A stretch of DNA of 15,816 nucleotides from Collinsella aerofaciens (GTDB taxonomy: Bacteria; Actinomycetota; Coriobacteriia; Coriobacteriales; Coriobacteriaceae). The stretch spans positions 1 through 15,816 of the forward strand of contig NZ_JAQLDU010000023.1 in assembly GCF_028209625.1 (NCBI RefSeq). The letters are read 5' to 3'. Below, in pieces: positions 1 through 8,227 of the stretch (positions within the stretch are counted from its first letter, which is position 1; every line of letters begins with the position of its first letter). The notes under the pieces were generated by a model that saw only the letters and a program-made list of their open reading frames with translations, did not search any database and had not been told where the DNA came from. A program made the position numbers and the translations under genes.

Positions 1-138
1 GGATTCGCGCCTCAGGACTCAGCGCAACGCGTTGCGCTGAGTCCTGAGGCTGTTGCAGTGAACATGAGAATCAAGGGCTTGCCGAAAATCACCTTGGTTA
101 ATACCGATGCCGGAGAGCAGGATTTCAAACGGCATTAG
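1..138 (+). CDS. 3' end of an upstream CDS (partial, function unknown)
   Basis: Reading frame 1 is open from the first base of the window to a TAG at 136-138 and gives 45 residues ending ...AGEQDFKRH. No start is needed, because the gene enters from the left edge. The frame contains an internal ATG at 64, but nothing resembling a ribosome binding site precedes it, so I prefer a truncated upstream gene over a 24-residue small ORF. The stop lies 32 bases inside the next ORF (start 107), the kind of overlap expected in a translationally coupled operon. A 42-bp perfect palindrome (9-50) lies within the coding part. The fragment is too short to assign a function. The alternative is a chance open frame in a leader region. 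Confidence 0.5.
   Translation, partial: GFAPQDSAQRVALSPEAVAVNMRIKGLPKITLVNTDAGEQDFKRH
9..50. repeat. 42-bp perfect palindrome
   Basis: Bases 9-29 and 30-50 are exact reverse complements of each other, centred on AACG|CGTT, with no loop. The symmetry ends at base 8/51. There is no T-run on either side, so it is not a typical intrinsic terminator. It lies in the open frame of the partial upstream gene and encodes DSAQRVALS around the centre. It could form a cruciform, or a very stable hairpin in mRNA. Confidence 0.9.
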
Positions 139-367
139 AAATATAGACACGGCTGCTGAGCGCATCAAAGATATTAAGTCCAGGGACATTGTAGAGGTTT
201 TGCGTTCATACGACCTTCTGATTGATTACTTATGCTATGTCGAAGATTCAAATTCGGGAGTGAACAAATCAAAACTGCTCGATAGCCTCTTTGGGAGTAC
301 TCCTTCTGCTGTTTTGGTCTATTTTAATGATCAGCTCATTAACTGCGTCCTCGCTCCCGAAGGCTAA
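107..367 (+). CDS. Small 86-residue protein in frame with the large ATPase
   Basis: The ORF runs from ATG at 107 to TAA at 365-367, with no good Shine-Dalgarno upstream. It overlaps the end of the preceding frame by 32 bases, so translation is probably coupled. The product is mostly helical in appearance (DTAAERIKDIKSRDIVEVL, then LLIDYLCYVEDS), has no signal peptide or membrane segment, and I do not recognise its family. It lies in the same reading frame as the 1322-residue ORF that starts only nine bases after its stop. It may therefore be a separate small subunit, or the true N-terminus of the large protein interrupted by one stop codon (nonsense mutation, readthrough or sequencing error). 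I cannot decide between these from one sequence. Confidence 0.6.
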   Translation: MPESRISNGIRNIDTAAERIKDIKSRDIVEVLRSYDLLIDYLCYVEDSNSGVNKSKLLDSLFGSTPSAVLVYFNDQLINCVLAPEG

Positions 368-376
368 AGACTTTCG

Positions 377-3300
377 TTGGAAGGCAACAACGTTCTGTCC
401 AACGTTGCGCCAAAAGAAAACGTCGATAGCGCAAATATCGACCATTGGTTCGTTCTAAAGGATGGCTTATTAGAAGACGCTTTTGCGAAACTTGAATTCG
501 CGGATGAAGAAGACGAAGATAATACGCCATTACCTTCATCATCTGAATCCTTGGAATCAGACCAAGGTCCTGCTGACTTCGCTATAGACTCCGAGGTTGT
601 CATTCTGAATGAGGTGCATGAGTGCGATCGTAATAATCTCACCTCAACTGATGATTCAAATGAGGCAGAGGGTGTGGCGGTCGATTCGGGCGCCCAAGAA
701 GCCGAACATGAAAACTCTGATGTTTCTATTCATCCTGACATCACGGATGAAATGGATTCGAACCAAATGGCCAGCATACTTGTCAAACGCAAGATGCCTC
801 CATCAGACGATGAAGCTCGACTATTTGTCGGCAAGCTGCTTAATGAGCAAAATAGAATCCAATCGCTAGTTGCAGCGCATTATTTTCTTAAGGCCCTCTC
901 GTTGGAGGGCGATCGACCTTGGGCTCAGTTGGCTTCACTTCAGATGGCCTATGGCTGCGATTCTAAAATTGAACGTCACCTGTATCGCGGCTCCGAATTG
1001 AAGGCTGCGTTTCCTACCGTTACTGCCGATACTAGCGCCTTACAGCTGGCCGCTTATTGTAGGGCAATGGTCGCTCCTGCAGTTGCCTATGACTATGAGC
1101 TGCATGCGACCGCGGAAACGTTTGGCAAGAACTTTGATGAGCTCTTTCCGCAATTTGTTGTATTAAAGCCGCTGTTTAATGAGCTGCTCAAAATATGGGA
1201 TGTTTCTCCGGAGCGAGGTCTTGATAGTCAGATAGTTGAGATGCTCGGTGGAGAGGAGAGAAGAGACCAGGCAATAGCCGAGACCGAAAGTAAGGCAAGG
1301 CTGCTATGCGCGCCTCCTAAAGTAAAGGCGATGATTAAAGGCATCCCCGAATTTCTTGAGTTGAGTTTTGGCGATTCGAGCGATCTTGGCTCTGTTCTAA
1401 CGATTGTTGCTAATGATGACCGCGAATCTCGTCCTCTAATTGAAGACGTTCTTGCTCAGTTCAAGGTTGGCAGTTCCGATGCCGAGCAGGATAAAGCCAT
1501 TTCTGACTTTATCGATTCGAAATGGCGTATGGCGGTAAATGGTAAGAAAAATAGAGGGATGAATCTTGAATATGCCGCTCGTAAGCATTTGGTTAGTGCC
1601 ATTGAAGACCGCATCGAAGTATTAAAGGAGTGGAACACCCTAATCGGTTCTTCATTTAGAGAGGGGGCGCTAGAACAGCTGGGAAATCTCAAGGACAGGA
1701 TTCTTGTTTTGACCGATGAGGTTTCTGTTTCTGGAGCAGCTTATAATCCGGTGGATTCGACTGTGCTGGACGCTTTATTTACCGATATAAAGCGTTTACT
1801 GACGGGAAATTCTTCCTGCACAATGGACTATGAACAATTTCTTGCCACTGGATGCATTTCGATTGATTCTGGTCTTCCTGTTTTGAACATGGATCTCTCC
1901 CGTGTCGTTTATTGCGAACCTTGGAGGGTTCTGCTCGAGCACCATCTGAGCCCTAAACTTGATTCAGCTGAGGCTGCTAGGCAGATTGCTGATCCAAGTT
2001 CGAGGCTATTTGACAATTTAGGCCAGCTCGACAACATCTTGAATCTGTGTGGCGCAATAGAGGGGGTTCTGCCTCCGAGCGACCTTGATCGTAAAAATGC
2101 GCATCAGTCAGCCTTGGATGAGCTGGATAAATATAAAGATATGCTCGAAATGGCGTATGCCTACAACAAAATTGATGAGCAACAGAAGGAACGCTTGCTA
2201 GAAATAGCTCGTCTGAACATGGGATTCTTCTTTGACTTGGAAGACTATGCCAATTGGAAGTGGTTCCTTAAGGGACTTCAGAAGCAGGTCGATGATCTTT
2301 CGCTTTCGCGTAAGACCGATCTTGATCGCAGGCTATCTTCTTGTCGTCGTAAGATCCAAGGTAAAAAATCCTCCTTGCTCGATAAGGCTACCGTTTTGTT
2401 TGAAGAGGGCAACTATGCTGTAGTTGAAGAGTATTTGAATAGAATAGATGCTGGCAAGCTTGATTTGGACGTAACGCCTATTACCGAGAGCGATGTTTTC
2501 TCGGAGTTTATTAGCGATGATGTTTATAAACAGCTATTTGATTGTTGCAAGAAATCTAACAACCGAAACGATTTTGCCAAGTTCGCAAAGTCCTATATTA
2601 ATAAGAATGCTCCGAAGAGTTGGGATACTGATTACAAAGATTCAGGCTATAAAGAAAACGCCTTGAAAATGGTTGGAAGTTGGCCAAAGCGCGGAAATAA
2701 AACCGGAAGTGCCGATTGCAAGGATATTGCTACATTCTTGAGAGCTCTTGGATTGTCTGTTAGGCAAGTTGAACGCACTTCTCAAGGCCAAGCTCGGTAC
2801 TCCGCGTCGCTACGCCCCGCTTCTCGCGGAATGACTCAATACAGTCATCCTATTGCGGCATTTGGCACTAAAATGCCGTCAAAGCTAGATGTTTTGCTGT
2901 TGTTCGGTTCATTATCGCCTAGAGATATCTTGTCTAAAGTTCGTGCTGCCGGACTGACGAGGATGTCCCTCGTATTTGTTGATAGCCCAATGAGACTCGA
3001 GGATAAAAGAGCCTTGGCAGAGCTATCACATGCGAGCAACAATCATCTTCAATTTATCGTTATTGATCAGGTCCTTGCATTGTTCTTGGCCTTGCACGAA
3101 GAGCCCGAACGTCTTCAGTTAATGCTGAAGTGCGCCTTGCCTTTTACGTTTTATCAACCATTTGTACGCGATGGCGGTCCTACCCCAGACGAAATGTTCT
3201 GCGGCAGGGATGCTGAGCTAAGAAGCATTATGGATCCTGGTGGAGCCATAATCGTCTATGGTGGCAGACAGTTGGGCAAGACTGCGCTTCTTCAAAGAGC

Positions 3301-4345
3301 CGAAAGCCTCTGCCAAAAACCTGATTCCAAAGAGTTCGCAGTCTATGTCAACATTCTTAATTGCCTGACTGAAAAGGATGTTGCCTGTAAGGTTGCTGAG
3401 GCTTTTGGTGCAAAAGCTGAACTTTCGCTTGGAAAGGTTGAGGACATTCGGTCCCTTGCGGCAGCGATTGCTAAAGCCATGAACTCCAAGCTTGCTTCCA
3501 GGGTTCTGTTGCTTCTTGATGAGTGTGATAATTTTCTCAATGCTATTGCTGAGCACCATTACAGGGAGCTCCAGCCTCTTATCGACCTAAAAAGTGAATC
3601 TACTAATAGCTTTAAGTTTGTGATTGCGGGCTTGCATAATGTTTGCAGAGCAAAAAACGCTATTCAGGAGAACGGCTTCTCGGGCCAAGTTGGTTCACCC
3701 ATTTGCGTCAAACCATTATCACCCCAAGAAGCGCTGCAGCTAATTTCTAGGCCGCTGCTTTATTTGGGCTTCCAAGTTGATAGGTACCCTCATCTGGAGA
3801 CCATCCTTACAAACACAAATTACTATCCAGGAATCATCCAGTTCTTTGGGCATACACTGGTTGAAACCATGAAAGAACAGTATGGCGTTTATTATCGTGC
3901 TGCTGATGGACAGCCTCCGTATCCTCTCCTTGAGGAGCAACTTGGCGAAATCATTAACAAGAATGATTTGAACAACAGTATTAGAGAAAAGTTCAGGCTC
4001 TCTCTGGAGCTCGATGAGCGATACTTTATGCTTGCTCGGTGTATCGCCATGTTGAGCTTTGCTGCAGAACGCGAGGATGATCAGAAGTCCCTGCTTGACG
4101 GCTTCAGTATCGACGCTATTCAGAAATCAGCGATCGAATTCGACATCTCATGCCTAAAATGCGAATCCCAGAGCGCTCTGGAGATACTGCTTGACGAAAT
4201 GGTCGAGATGGGTATTTTGACTAAACCTTCTATGACTGTTCATTGTTATAAACTGCGCAGGCATTCGTTCTTGAATATCATCGGACCCAATGAAGATGCT
4301 GTTTTCGATGACATCATCGAAGCTAATGAGTGCGCTAAGGTTTAA
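377..4345 (+). CDS. Large P-loop (STAND/AAA-like) ATPase, candidate defence sensor
   Basis: This 1322-residue soluble protein lies second or third in the operon. Residues about 40-125 are strongly acidic and low in complexity (FADEEDEDN and similar), which suggests a disordered linker. Residues about 140-860 are helical with no family I recognise. From about 870 there is a short alpha/beta stretch (DVLLLFGSLSPRD), then GRDAEL and the nucleotide-binding domain. Walker A is GGRQLGKT at 962-969 and Walker B is LLLLDE with D1048-E1049. FKFVIAGLH follows as a sensor-like strand. The C-terminal 150 residues look like a winged helix (LLDEMVEMGILTK). This pattern matches ORC/STAND-type ATPases of the PF01637 class. 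The start is uncertain: TTG at 377 has only a distant GAAGG, and the first internal ATG is at 752 (residue 126). Such large ATPases often sense phage products in defence operons; that role here is inference. Confidence 0.85.
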   Translation: MEGNNVLSNVAPKENVDSANIDHWFVLKDGLLEDAFAKLEFADEEDEDNTPLPSSSESLESDQGPADFAIDSEVVILNEVHECDRNNLTSTDDSNEAEGVAVDSGAQEAEHENSDVSIHPDITDEMDSNQMASILVKRKMPPSDDEARLFVGKLLNEQNRIQSLVAAHYFLKALSLEGDRPWAQLASLQMAYGCDSKIERHLYRGSELKAAFPTVTADTSALQLAAYCRAMVAPAVAYDYELHATAETFGKNFDELFPQFVVLKPLFNELLKIWDVSPERGLDSQIVEMLGGEERRDQAIAETESKARLLCAPPKVKAMIKGIPEFLELSFGDSSDLGSVLTIVANDDRESRPLIEDVLAQFKVGSSDAEQDKAISDFIDSKWRMAVNGKKNRGMNLEYAARKHLVSAIEDRIEVLKEWNTLIGSSFREGALEQLGNLKDRILVLTDEVSVSGAAYNPVDSTVLDALFTDIKRLLTGNSSCTMDYEQFLATGCISIDSGLPVLNMDLSRVVYCEPWRVLLEHHLSPKLDSAEAARQIADPSSRLFDNLGQLDNILNLCGAIEGVLPPSDLDRKNAHQSALDELDKYKDMLEMAYAYNKIDEQQKERLLEIARLNMGFFFDLEDYANWKWFLKGLQKQVDDLSLSRKTDLDRRLSSCRRKIQGKKSSLLDKATVLFEEGNYAVVEEYLNRIDAGKLDLDVTPITESDVFSEFISDDVYKQLFDCCKKSNNRNDFAKFAKSYINKNAPKSWDTDYKDSGYKENALKMVGSWPKRGNKTGSADCKDIATFLRALGLSVRQVERTSQGQARYSASLRPASRGMTQYSHPIAAFGTKMPSKLDVLLLFGSLSPRDILSKVRAAGLTRMSLVFVDSPMRLEDKRALAELSHASNNHLQFIVIDQVLALFLALHEEPERLQLMLKCALPFTFYQPFVRDGGPTPDEMFCGRDAELRSIMDPGGAIIVYGGRQLGKTALLQRAESLCQKPDSKEFAVYVNILNCLTEKDVACKVAEAFGAKAELSLGKVEDIRSLAAAIAKAMNSKLASRVLLLLDECDNFLNAIAEHHYRELQPLIDLKSESTNSFKFVIAGLHNVCRAKNAIQENGFSGQVGSPICVKPLSPQEALQLISRPLLYLGFQVDRYPHLETILTNTNYYPGIIQFFGHTLVETMKEQYGVYYRAADGQPPYPLLEEQLGEIINKNDLNNSIREKFRLSLELDERYFMLARCIAMLSFAAEREDDQKSLLDGFSIDAIQKSAIEFDISCLKCESQSALEILLDEMVEMGILTKPSMTVHCYKLRRHSFLNIIGPNEDAVFDDIIEANECAKV
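388..407 (+). promoter_or_regulatory. Hairpin just downstream of the TAA/TTG junction
   Basis: CAACGTT (388-394) and AACGTTG (401-407) are perfect 7-bp arms around the loop CTGTCC. The hairpin begins 21 bases after the stop at 365-367 and 11 bases after the TTG at 377. It could influence reinitiation or readthrough at this junction. It is a short stem and may be chance. Confidence 0.35.
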
Positions 4346-4350
4346 AGGAA
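4345..4350 (+). promoter_or_regulatory. Ribosome binding site that fixes the next start
   Basis: AAGGAA at 4345-4350 precedes ATG at 4362 by 11 bases. Earlier in-frame ATGs (4290, 4326) lie inside the ATPase gene and have no comparable site, so 4362 is the favoured start. Confidence 0.6.
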
Positions 4351-4361
4351 AGTGTGGCTTC

Positions 4362-5525
4362 ATGGGCATGGACCATTCGTACATATGGTGGACCAATGTT
4401 ACGGGTCCTCAGATGTTTATAAAATCAGTCGTGAGTTCTCTCTCGGACAATTACAATGTGCGATTGCTTCTGCCCAAGTTGTGCCCTTGGCCAAATAGGA
4501 TGAGGGAGTTAATTGCTGAAGCCGCCCAAAGCGAATACGCGCTGGAAGGTGTCACTATTGATGTGGTCACACCGGATGATTTTAACAATGCTCAGAGTCC
4601 AGTTGAAGTGCTGCTTGATCGCTACGCTCTGAATGACGTAAGACTAAGATATAGGAATTCACTTAATCCCGCTGAGTATCTTATCCAGAATCACGTGTTG
4701 AAAGACAGAATCGTCTGGTTGACAGGTTTTGAGCCGAAAGACATTAAAACTTGGATGGGCTTAATCTGCGGGTGGCCATCTACAACACCTTTAGATGGAT
4801 TGTTTGTTGTAGAGACTTCTTTTGATGGATGGTCTTCGCTGGATCAAAATGAAAATGATGGGTGCAAGACTATCAGTTATCGTGATTGCATAGGCGAGTA
4901 TAGCGTTTCGTTATTCAATGGTTTACTTGTGGATGAAATGCCTTCAATGGCTTTTTCGGGTCAAGAAAAAAGCTACTGCGCCTCGCTGCTCTCCAACGTC
5001 TGCGGTGGGGACGTTGAGGTGTCAGATATCTTATCCGAGAACCTCGAACTTATGCTTGATAACAGCTATGATGTGCTCTGTTCTGTTTTAGATTGCTTTG
5101 ATAATGATAGGGTCAAAGCTGATCATAATAATGTTCTTGCTATCGCTCTGCGAGCCGATAAGGGCTCAATCGATCGAAGAGTCTGGAAAGCACAGGTCGA
5201 GATTCTGTTCCCCATCTTGGAGGCTAGGCGATTGGCGGTGATAGCAAGAGTACGTGATCAGCTTACTGCCGTTTTGGAAAGCAGTGATGTCTCTCAATTT
5301 GGCGAGCGCGTATCTGAACCCGAGGATGTTGAACTCGGAACCCTTGTATACCTAATGGCGCAAACTAACGATGACGGCGAAAGACTATTATATATCCCCG
5401 ATCGAGAGCTCAGGAACGAAATCCATCTTCTTCGCGAATGCCGCAATATTATTGCGCACCACAAAATATGCGAATGGAGCCAAGTTAGATGGTTACTTGA
5501 ATCAAGTGGAGATTCAGACGTATAA
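4362..5525 (+). CDS. 387-residue operon protein with C-terminal HEPN-like RNase motif
   Basis: The start at ATG 4362 lies 16 bases after the ATPase stop. A longer frame from 4290 would overlap that gene. The N-terminal half (GMDHSYIWWTNVTGPQMFI, then RLLLPKLCPWPNRMREL) has alternating strands and helices that I cannot assign. The C-terminal 150 residues are helical and end in ELRNEIHLLRECRNIIAHHK. In it, R361-N362-I-I-A-H366 fits the R-x4-H signature with Asn after Arg that marks the active site of HEPN ribonucleases. Position near the C-terminus of a helical bundle also fits. No signal peptide or membrane segment is seen. Tight placement between the ATPase and the OLD-like nuclease suggests the three act together, possibly with this protein as the RNA-cutting effector. 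The motif reading is direct; HEPN activity is inference. Confidence 0.8.
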   Translation: MGMDHSYIWWTNVTGPQMFIKSVVSSLSDNYNVRLLLPKLCPWPNRMRELIAEAAQSEYALEGVTIDVVTPDDFNNAQSPVEVLLDRYALNDVRLRYRNSLNPAEYLIQNHVLKDRIVWLTGFEPKDIKTWMGLICGWPSTTPLDGLFVVETSFDGWSSLDQNENDGCKTISYRDCIGEYSVSLFNGLLVDEMPSMAFSGQEKSYCASLLSNVCGGDVEVSDILSENLELMLDNSYDVLCSVLDCFDNDRVKADHNNVLAIALRADKGSIDRRVWKAQVEILFPILEARRLAVIARVRDQLTAVLESSDVSQFGERVSEPEDVELGTLVYLMAQTNDDGERLLYIPDRELRNEIHLLRECRNIIAHHKICEWSQVRWLLESSGDSDV

Positions 5526-5576
5526 ATTTCTAGATAAGACACTTTCGCAATAATGCATTTATTGATTGGCTGGCCC

Positions 5577-7247
5577 ATGGTTAAACGTCTCAATATTAAT
5601 CGATATAAGAAATTAAACGATATTGCTATTGAATTTGACTGTGGCGTTAATGCCATATCGGGAACGAATGGCACTTGCAAGACTACCCTGCTGCATATGA
5701 TCAGCAACGCATACAAAGCTGTCAGCAGGAAAGATCACCAATTTAAAGATCCCGAAGCATTAAGAATGATTAATTCTCTCAATGCTCAAGTGAATACGAA
5801 GATCGAAAAATTAGCAAAAGGTGATAGGCAGTATAATAACCCTGCCCCTGGCTATAAAGAGGGGTCGTTGTTTGAAGTCGAGTATTTAGATGGTTCGCGA
5901 CTGTCTTTTAGAAAGCATAATTCGGCCGTCAATAATCGATATGCAATTAAGCCCTATTACAAAAAAGGCAGTCATGATAGGTTGCCAGCCAAGCCAGTGC
6001 TTTATCTCGGACTGGCTCGTCTAATTCCTTGGGGAGAATATCAAGACGACGGTGCGCTGAAAAACTCATCATTCATACTCCCTGAGGACGCCCAGTCTGA
6101 GCTGAGCGATCTTTATGCTCGAATCACCGGAATTCACGCAAGCTCATTTCAAGCACAAAGTCTAAGAGACATTAAGAAAAGACAAGAATTTAGCACGGAT
6201 ATTGAAGGCGTAGATTCAAATACAGTATCTAGCGGCGAAGAGAATGTCTTGATACTTCTAACCGCCTTGCTCTCATTAAAAAGATATTATGAGGCTTTAG
6301 ACGAGAGCTCTCAATCGGAAACGGTTTGTAGCCTATTGCTTGTTGACGAGCTTGATGCAACTCTGCACCCTTCGTTCCAATATGCTTTGCTTCAATTGCT
6401 TATTGAATACTCGACGCTATTCCATATTCAAATAGTCTTTACTACTCACAGTATCTTTATGTTAAAGCAAATGTTTAAAGAAAAACAGAATGTAATTTAC
6501 CTGTATGACGGCGCAGGTGTTGTTTCCAAAATGGACAACCCTGATATTGAAAAAATAGAGATGTATCTCACAAATAGATCCCGAGCGGACCTATTCTCTG
6601 AAAAGAAAATACCTGTATTCACCGAAGATGAAGAAGCAAGGTGCCTCATTCGCCTGTTGATATCCCATCTATGCAAACAGGCAGATGGATTTAATCACTT
6701 AAACAGACATATCCATTTGATAGACGGAAATCTTGGCGGTGACGTTATATCTAGCCTATTTAAAGATTCCCAATTAAGACAATCCGCCATTGCGTCGTTC
6801 GCTATTCTCGACGGTGATAAGCCTTCGAATCTTTCCAAAAACACAATTGCCTTACCCGGAGATGGATCGTCGCCCGAATGGCTATTATTTGACTACGCAA
6901 TTAAATTGTCAACTGATGGTAACAATCCCTTCTGGGCTGACGAATGCATTCAAGGTGAAGGTTTTTCCATAAGTAATTTTAACCAATGGATCAAGCCTGA
7001 AATAGATGAGGCGCGCAACGTTGTTGGCGGTGGCCAAAAGCGGGAGAAAGCCAAGGCAGTTTTTAACAGGAATATACTATTTTTCACGTATGTCTTTAAG
7101 GCATGGATGCTTGATTCCGCAAATGCAAGGGATATAAGGAAATTTGGATTCAATCTCCAGGCCGTTTACCATAAAACAGCCAACTATCACCGTATTTTCA
7201 TTCCATCAACTGTTGATTTCGGTATTTATACTTTTAAGTACGAATAG
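5577..7247 (+). CDS. OLD-like ATP-dependent endonuclease (AAA15 ATPase-TOPRIM fusion)
   Basis: With the start at ATG 5577 (MVKRLNINRYKK) the protein has 556 residues; a longer form from 5553 adds eight residues with no better ribosome site. The domain order is an ABC/RecF-like ATPase (about 1-330), then a TOPRIM nuclease. Walker A is GTNGTCKT at 29-36, the signature SSGEE at 218-222, Walker B LLLVDE with D257-E258, and the H-loop TTHS near 289-292. TOPRIM motifs are TEDEEA (E350) and the DGD at 412-414. This is the architecture of OLD, GajA and PARIS-related proteins, where ATP controls nicking or cutting of nucleic acid. The last glycine of Walker A is replaced by Cys, which is unusual for P-loops. 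It follows the HEPN-like gene by 51 bases and precedes the methylase, so self/non-self marking by methylation is plausible. Confidence 0.85.
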   Translation: MVKRLNINRYKKLNDIAIEFDCGVNAISGTNGTCKTTLLHMISNAYKAVSRKDHQFKDPEALRMINSLNAQVNTKIEKLAKGDRQYNNPAPGYKEGSLFEVEYLDGSRLSFRKHNSAVNNRYAIKPYYKKGSHDRLPAKPVLYLGLARLIPWGEYQDDGALKNSSFILPEDAQSELSDLYARITGIHASSFQAQSLRDIKKRQEFSTDIEGVDSNTVSSGEENVLILLTALLSLKRYYEALDESSQSETVCSLLLVDELDATLHPSFQYALLQLLIEYSTLFHIQIVFTTHSIFMLKQMFKEKQNVIYLYDGAGVVSKMDNPDIEKIEMYLTNRSRADLFSEKKIPVFTEDEEARCLIRLLISHLCKQADGFNHLNRHIHLIDGNLGGDVISSLFKDSQLRQSAIASFAILDGDKPSNLSKNTIALPGDGSSPEWLLFDYAIKLSTDGNNPFWADECIQGEGFSISNFNQWIKPEIDEARNVVGGGQKREKAKAVFNRNILFFTYVFKAWMLDSANARDIRKFGFNLQAVYHKTANYHRIFIPSTVDFGIYTFKYE

Positions 7248-7316
7248 ACTGTAAAATATTCTGATTTAAAAAATAGTCAATTGTTAGCATTTGCGCAAGC
7301 TAAGGAGGTGTAGTTA
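7248..7316 (+). promoter_or_regulatory. Leader of the methylase gene with strong ribosome binding site
   Basis: AAGGAGG (7302-7308) lies eight bases before the GTG start at 7317 and decides that start. Upstream, TTAGC (7284-7288) and GCTAA (7299-7303) form a weak inverted repeat around the 8-bp palindrome TTGCGCAA (7291-7298). The AT-rich stretch 7250-7280 could hold a promoter, but I see no consensus pair. Confidence 0.5.
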
Positions 7317-8156
7317 GTGCCGGCAACACTTACGCCAGTGCGATATCCAGGGGGTAAGACGAAGATTTACCCTGAAATCAAATCGATACTTGAAGCAAAC
7401 AACCTGCTTGGGCACGCTTATGCAGAGTTATTTGCAGGAGGAGCAGGCCTCGCTATTAAGTTGCTTCTAAAAAATGACGTTAAATCGATTGTAATTAATG
7501 ATTTTGATCCTGCTGTGTATTGCATGTGGGACGTGATAGTAAATCACAGCGAGGAGTTATGCGAATTTATCAATGACGCAAAACTTAATATAGATACATG
7601 GAAATCGATGCGAGAGATTTATCGTTCAAAGGATGTCAGCGATAGCCTTGCGTTAGGTAAAGCATGCTTTTATCTTAATAGAACCAATGTCTCTGGTATT
7701 TTGAGCGGCGGAGTTATAGGCGGTCTAGACCAAACTGGAACTTATAAAATGGATGCTCGATTCAATCGCAAAACGCTCATTGCTAAAATACAACGAATTG
7801 AAGAATATAAAGACAGAATTGAAGTTACGAACCTTGATGCTGAAGAGTTTATAACTCGGCGATTAACAGATTCCGAACTGTTTGCATATCTTGATCCTCC
7901 TTACGTCCAAAAGGGTCCCGGTTTATATCGAAGTTCTTTTACTAACGAGAAGCATCGCTCATTAGCCCGTAAAATCGGTAGTGCACAGAGTAAATGGGTT
8001 GTAACTTATGATGCAGACGTATTGATTAAATCCATTTACAACGATTACGAACAGAGTAATCTTGAAATTGGATATTCTGCCAATCTAAAAACTGTTGGCA
8101 AAGAGAAGATAATACTTGGGCCAGGACTTATTTGGCCCGCTAGTCTTAAATCATAG
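7317..8156 (+). CDS. D12-class (Dam-like) N6-adenine DNA methyltransferase
   Basis: This 279-residue protein has a GTG start after a consensus ribosome site. The motifs are in Dam/D12 order: PVRYPGGKTKIYPEI (7-21, motif X), ELFAGGAG (37-44, SAM-binding motif I), NDFDPA (61-66), the NRTNVSGI segment (121-128) and the catalytic DPPY at 193-196. The length is normal for the family, so it looks complete and active. It transfers a methyl group from S-adenosylmethionine to adenine N6 in a short DNA site; the target cannot be read from the sequence. It is the last gene of the plus-strand operon and ends at a shared hairpin terminator. In this setting it probably marks host DNA so that the associated nuclease module spares it, but an orphan or phage-derived methylase is possible. 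Confidence 0.93.
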   Translation: MPATLTPVRYPGGKTKIYPEIKSILEANNLLGHAYAELFAGGAGLAIKLLLKNDVKSIVINDFDPAVYCMWDVIVNHSEELCEFINDAKLNIDTWKSMREIYRSKDVSDSLALGKACFYLNRTNVSGILSGGVIGGLDQTGTYKMDARFNRKTLIAKIQRIEEYKDRIEVTNLDAEEFITRRLTDSELFAYLDPPYVQKGPGLYRSSFTNEKHRSLARKIGSAQSKWVVTYDADVLIKSIYNDYEQSNLEIGYSANLKTVGKEKIILGPGLIWPASLKS

Positions 8157-8173
8157 CTCTTTTAGAACGATCG

Positions 8174-8220
8174 ACTTACCGGTGGCTTCAAGACCGATCA
8201 GGCATTAGCCACCGGTAAGT
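8174..8220. terminator. Bidirectional hairpin terminator between convergent genes
   Basis: ACTTACCGGTGGCT (8174-8187) and AGCCACCGGTAAGT (8207-8220) are perfect 14-bp arms with a 19-nt loop. It lies exactly between the methylase stop (8156) and the stop of the convergent minus gene (8228). T-runs are weak on both sides, so termination efficiency is uncertain, but the position fits a shared terminator. Confidence 0.75.
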
Positions 8221-8227
8221 TGTTATA

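Noticed and set aside
5294..5716. Minus-strand 140-codon ORF spanning the end of the HEPN-like gene
   Set aside because: It covers the HEPN motif and the next gene's Walker A in antisense and has no start signal or family resemblance.
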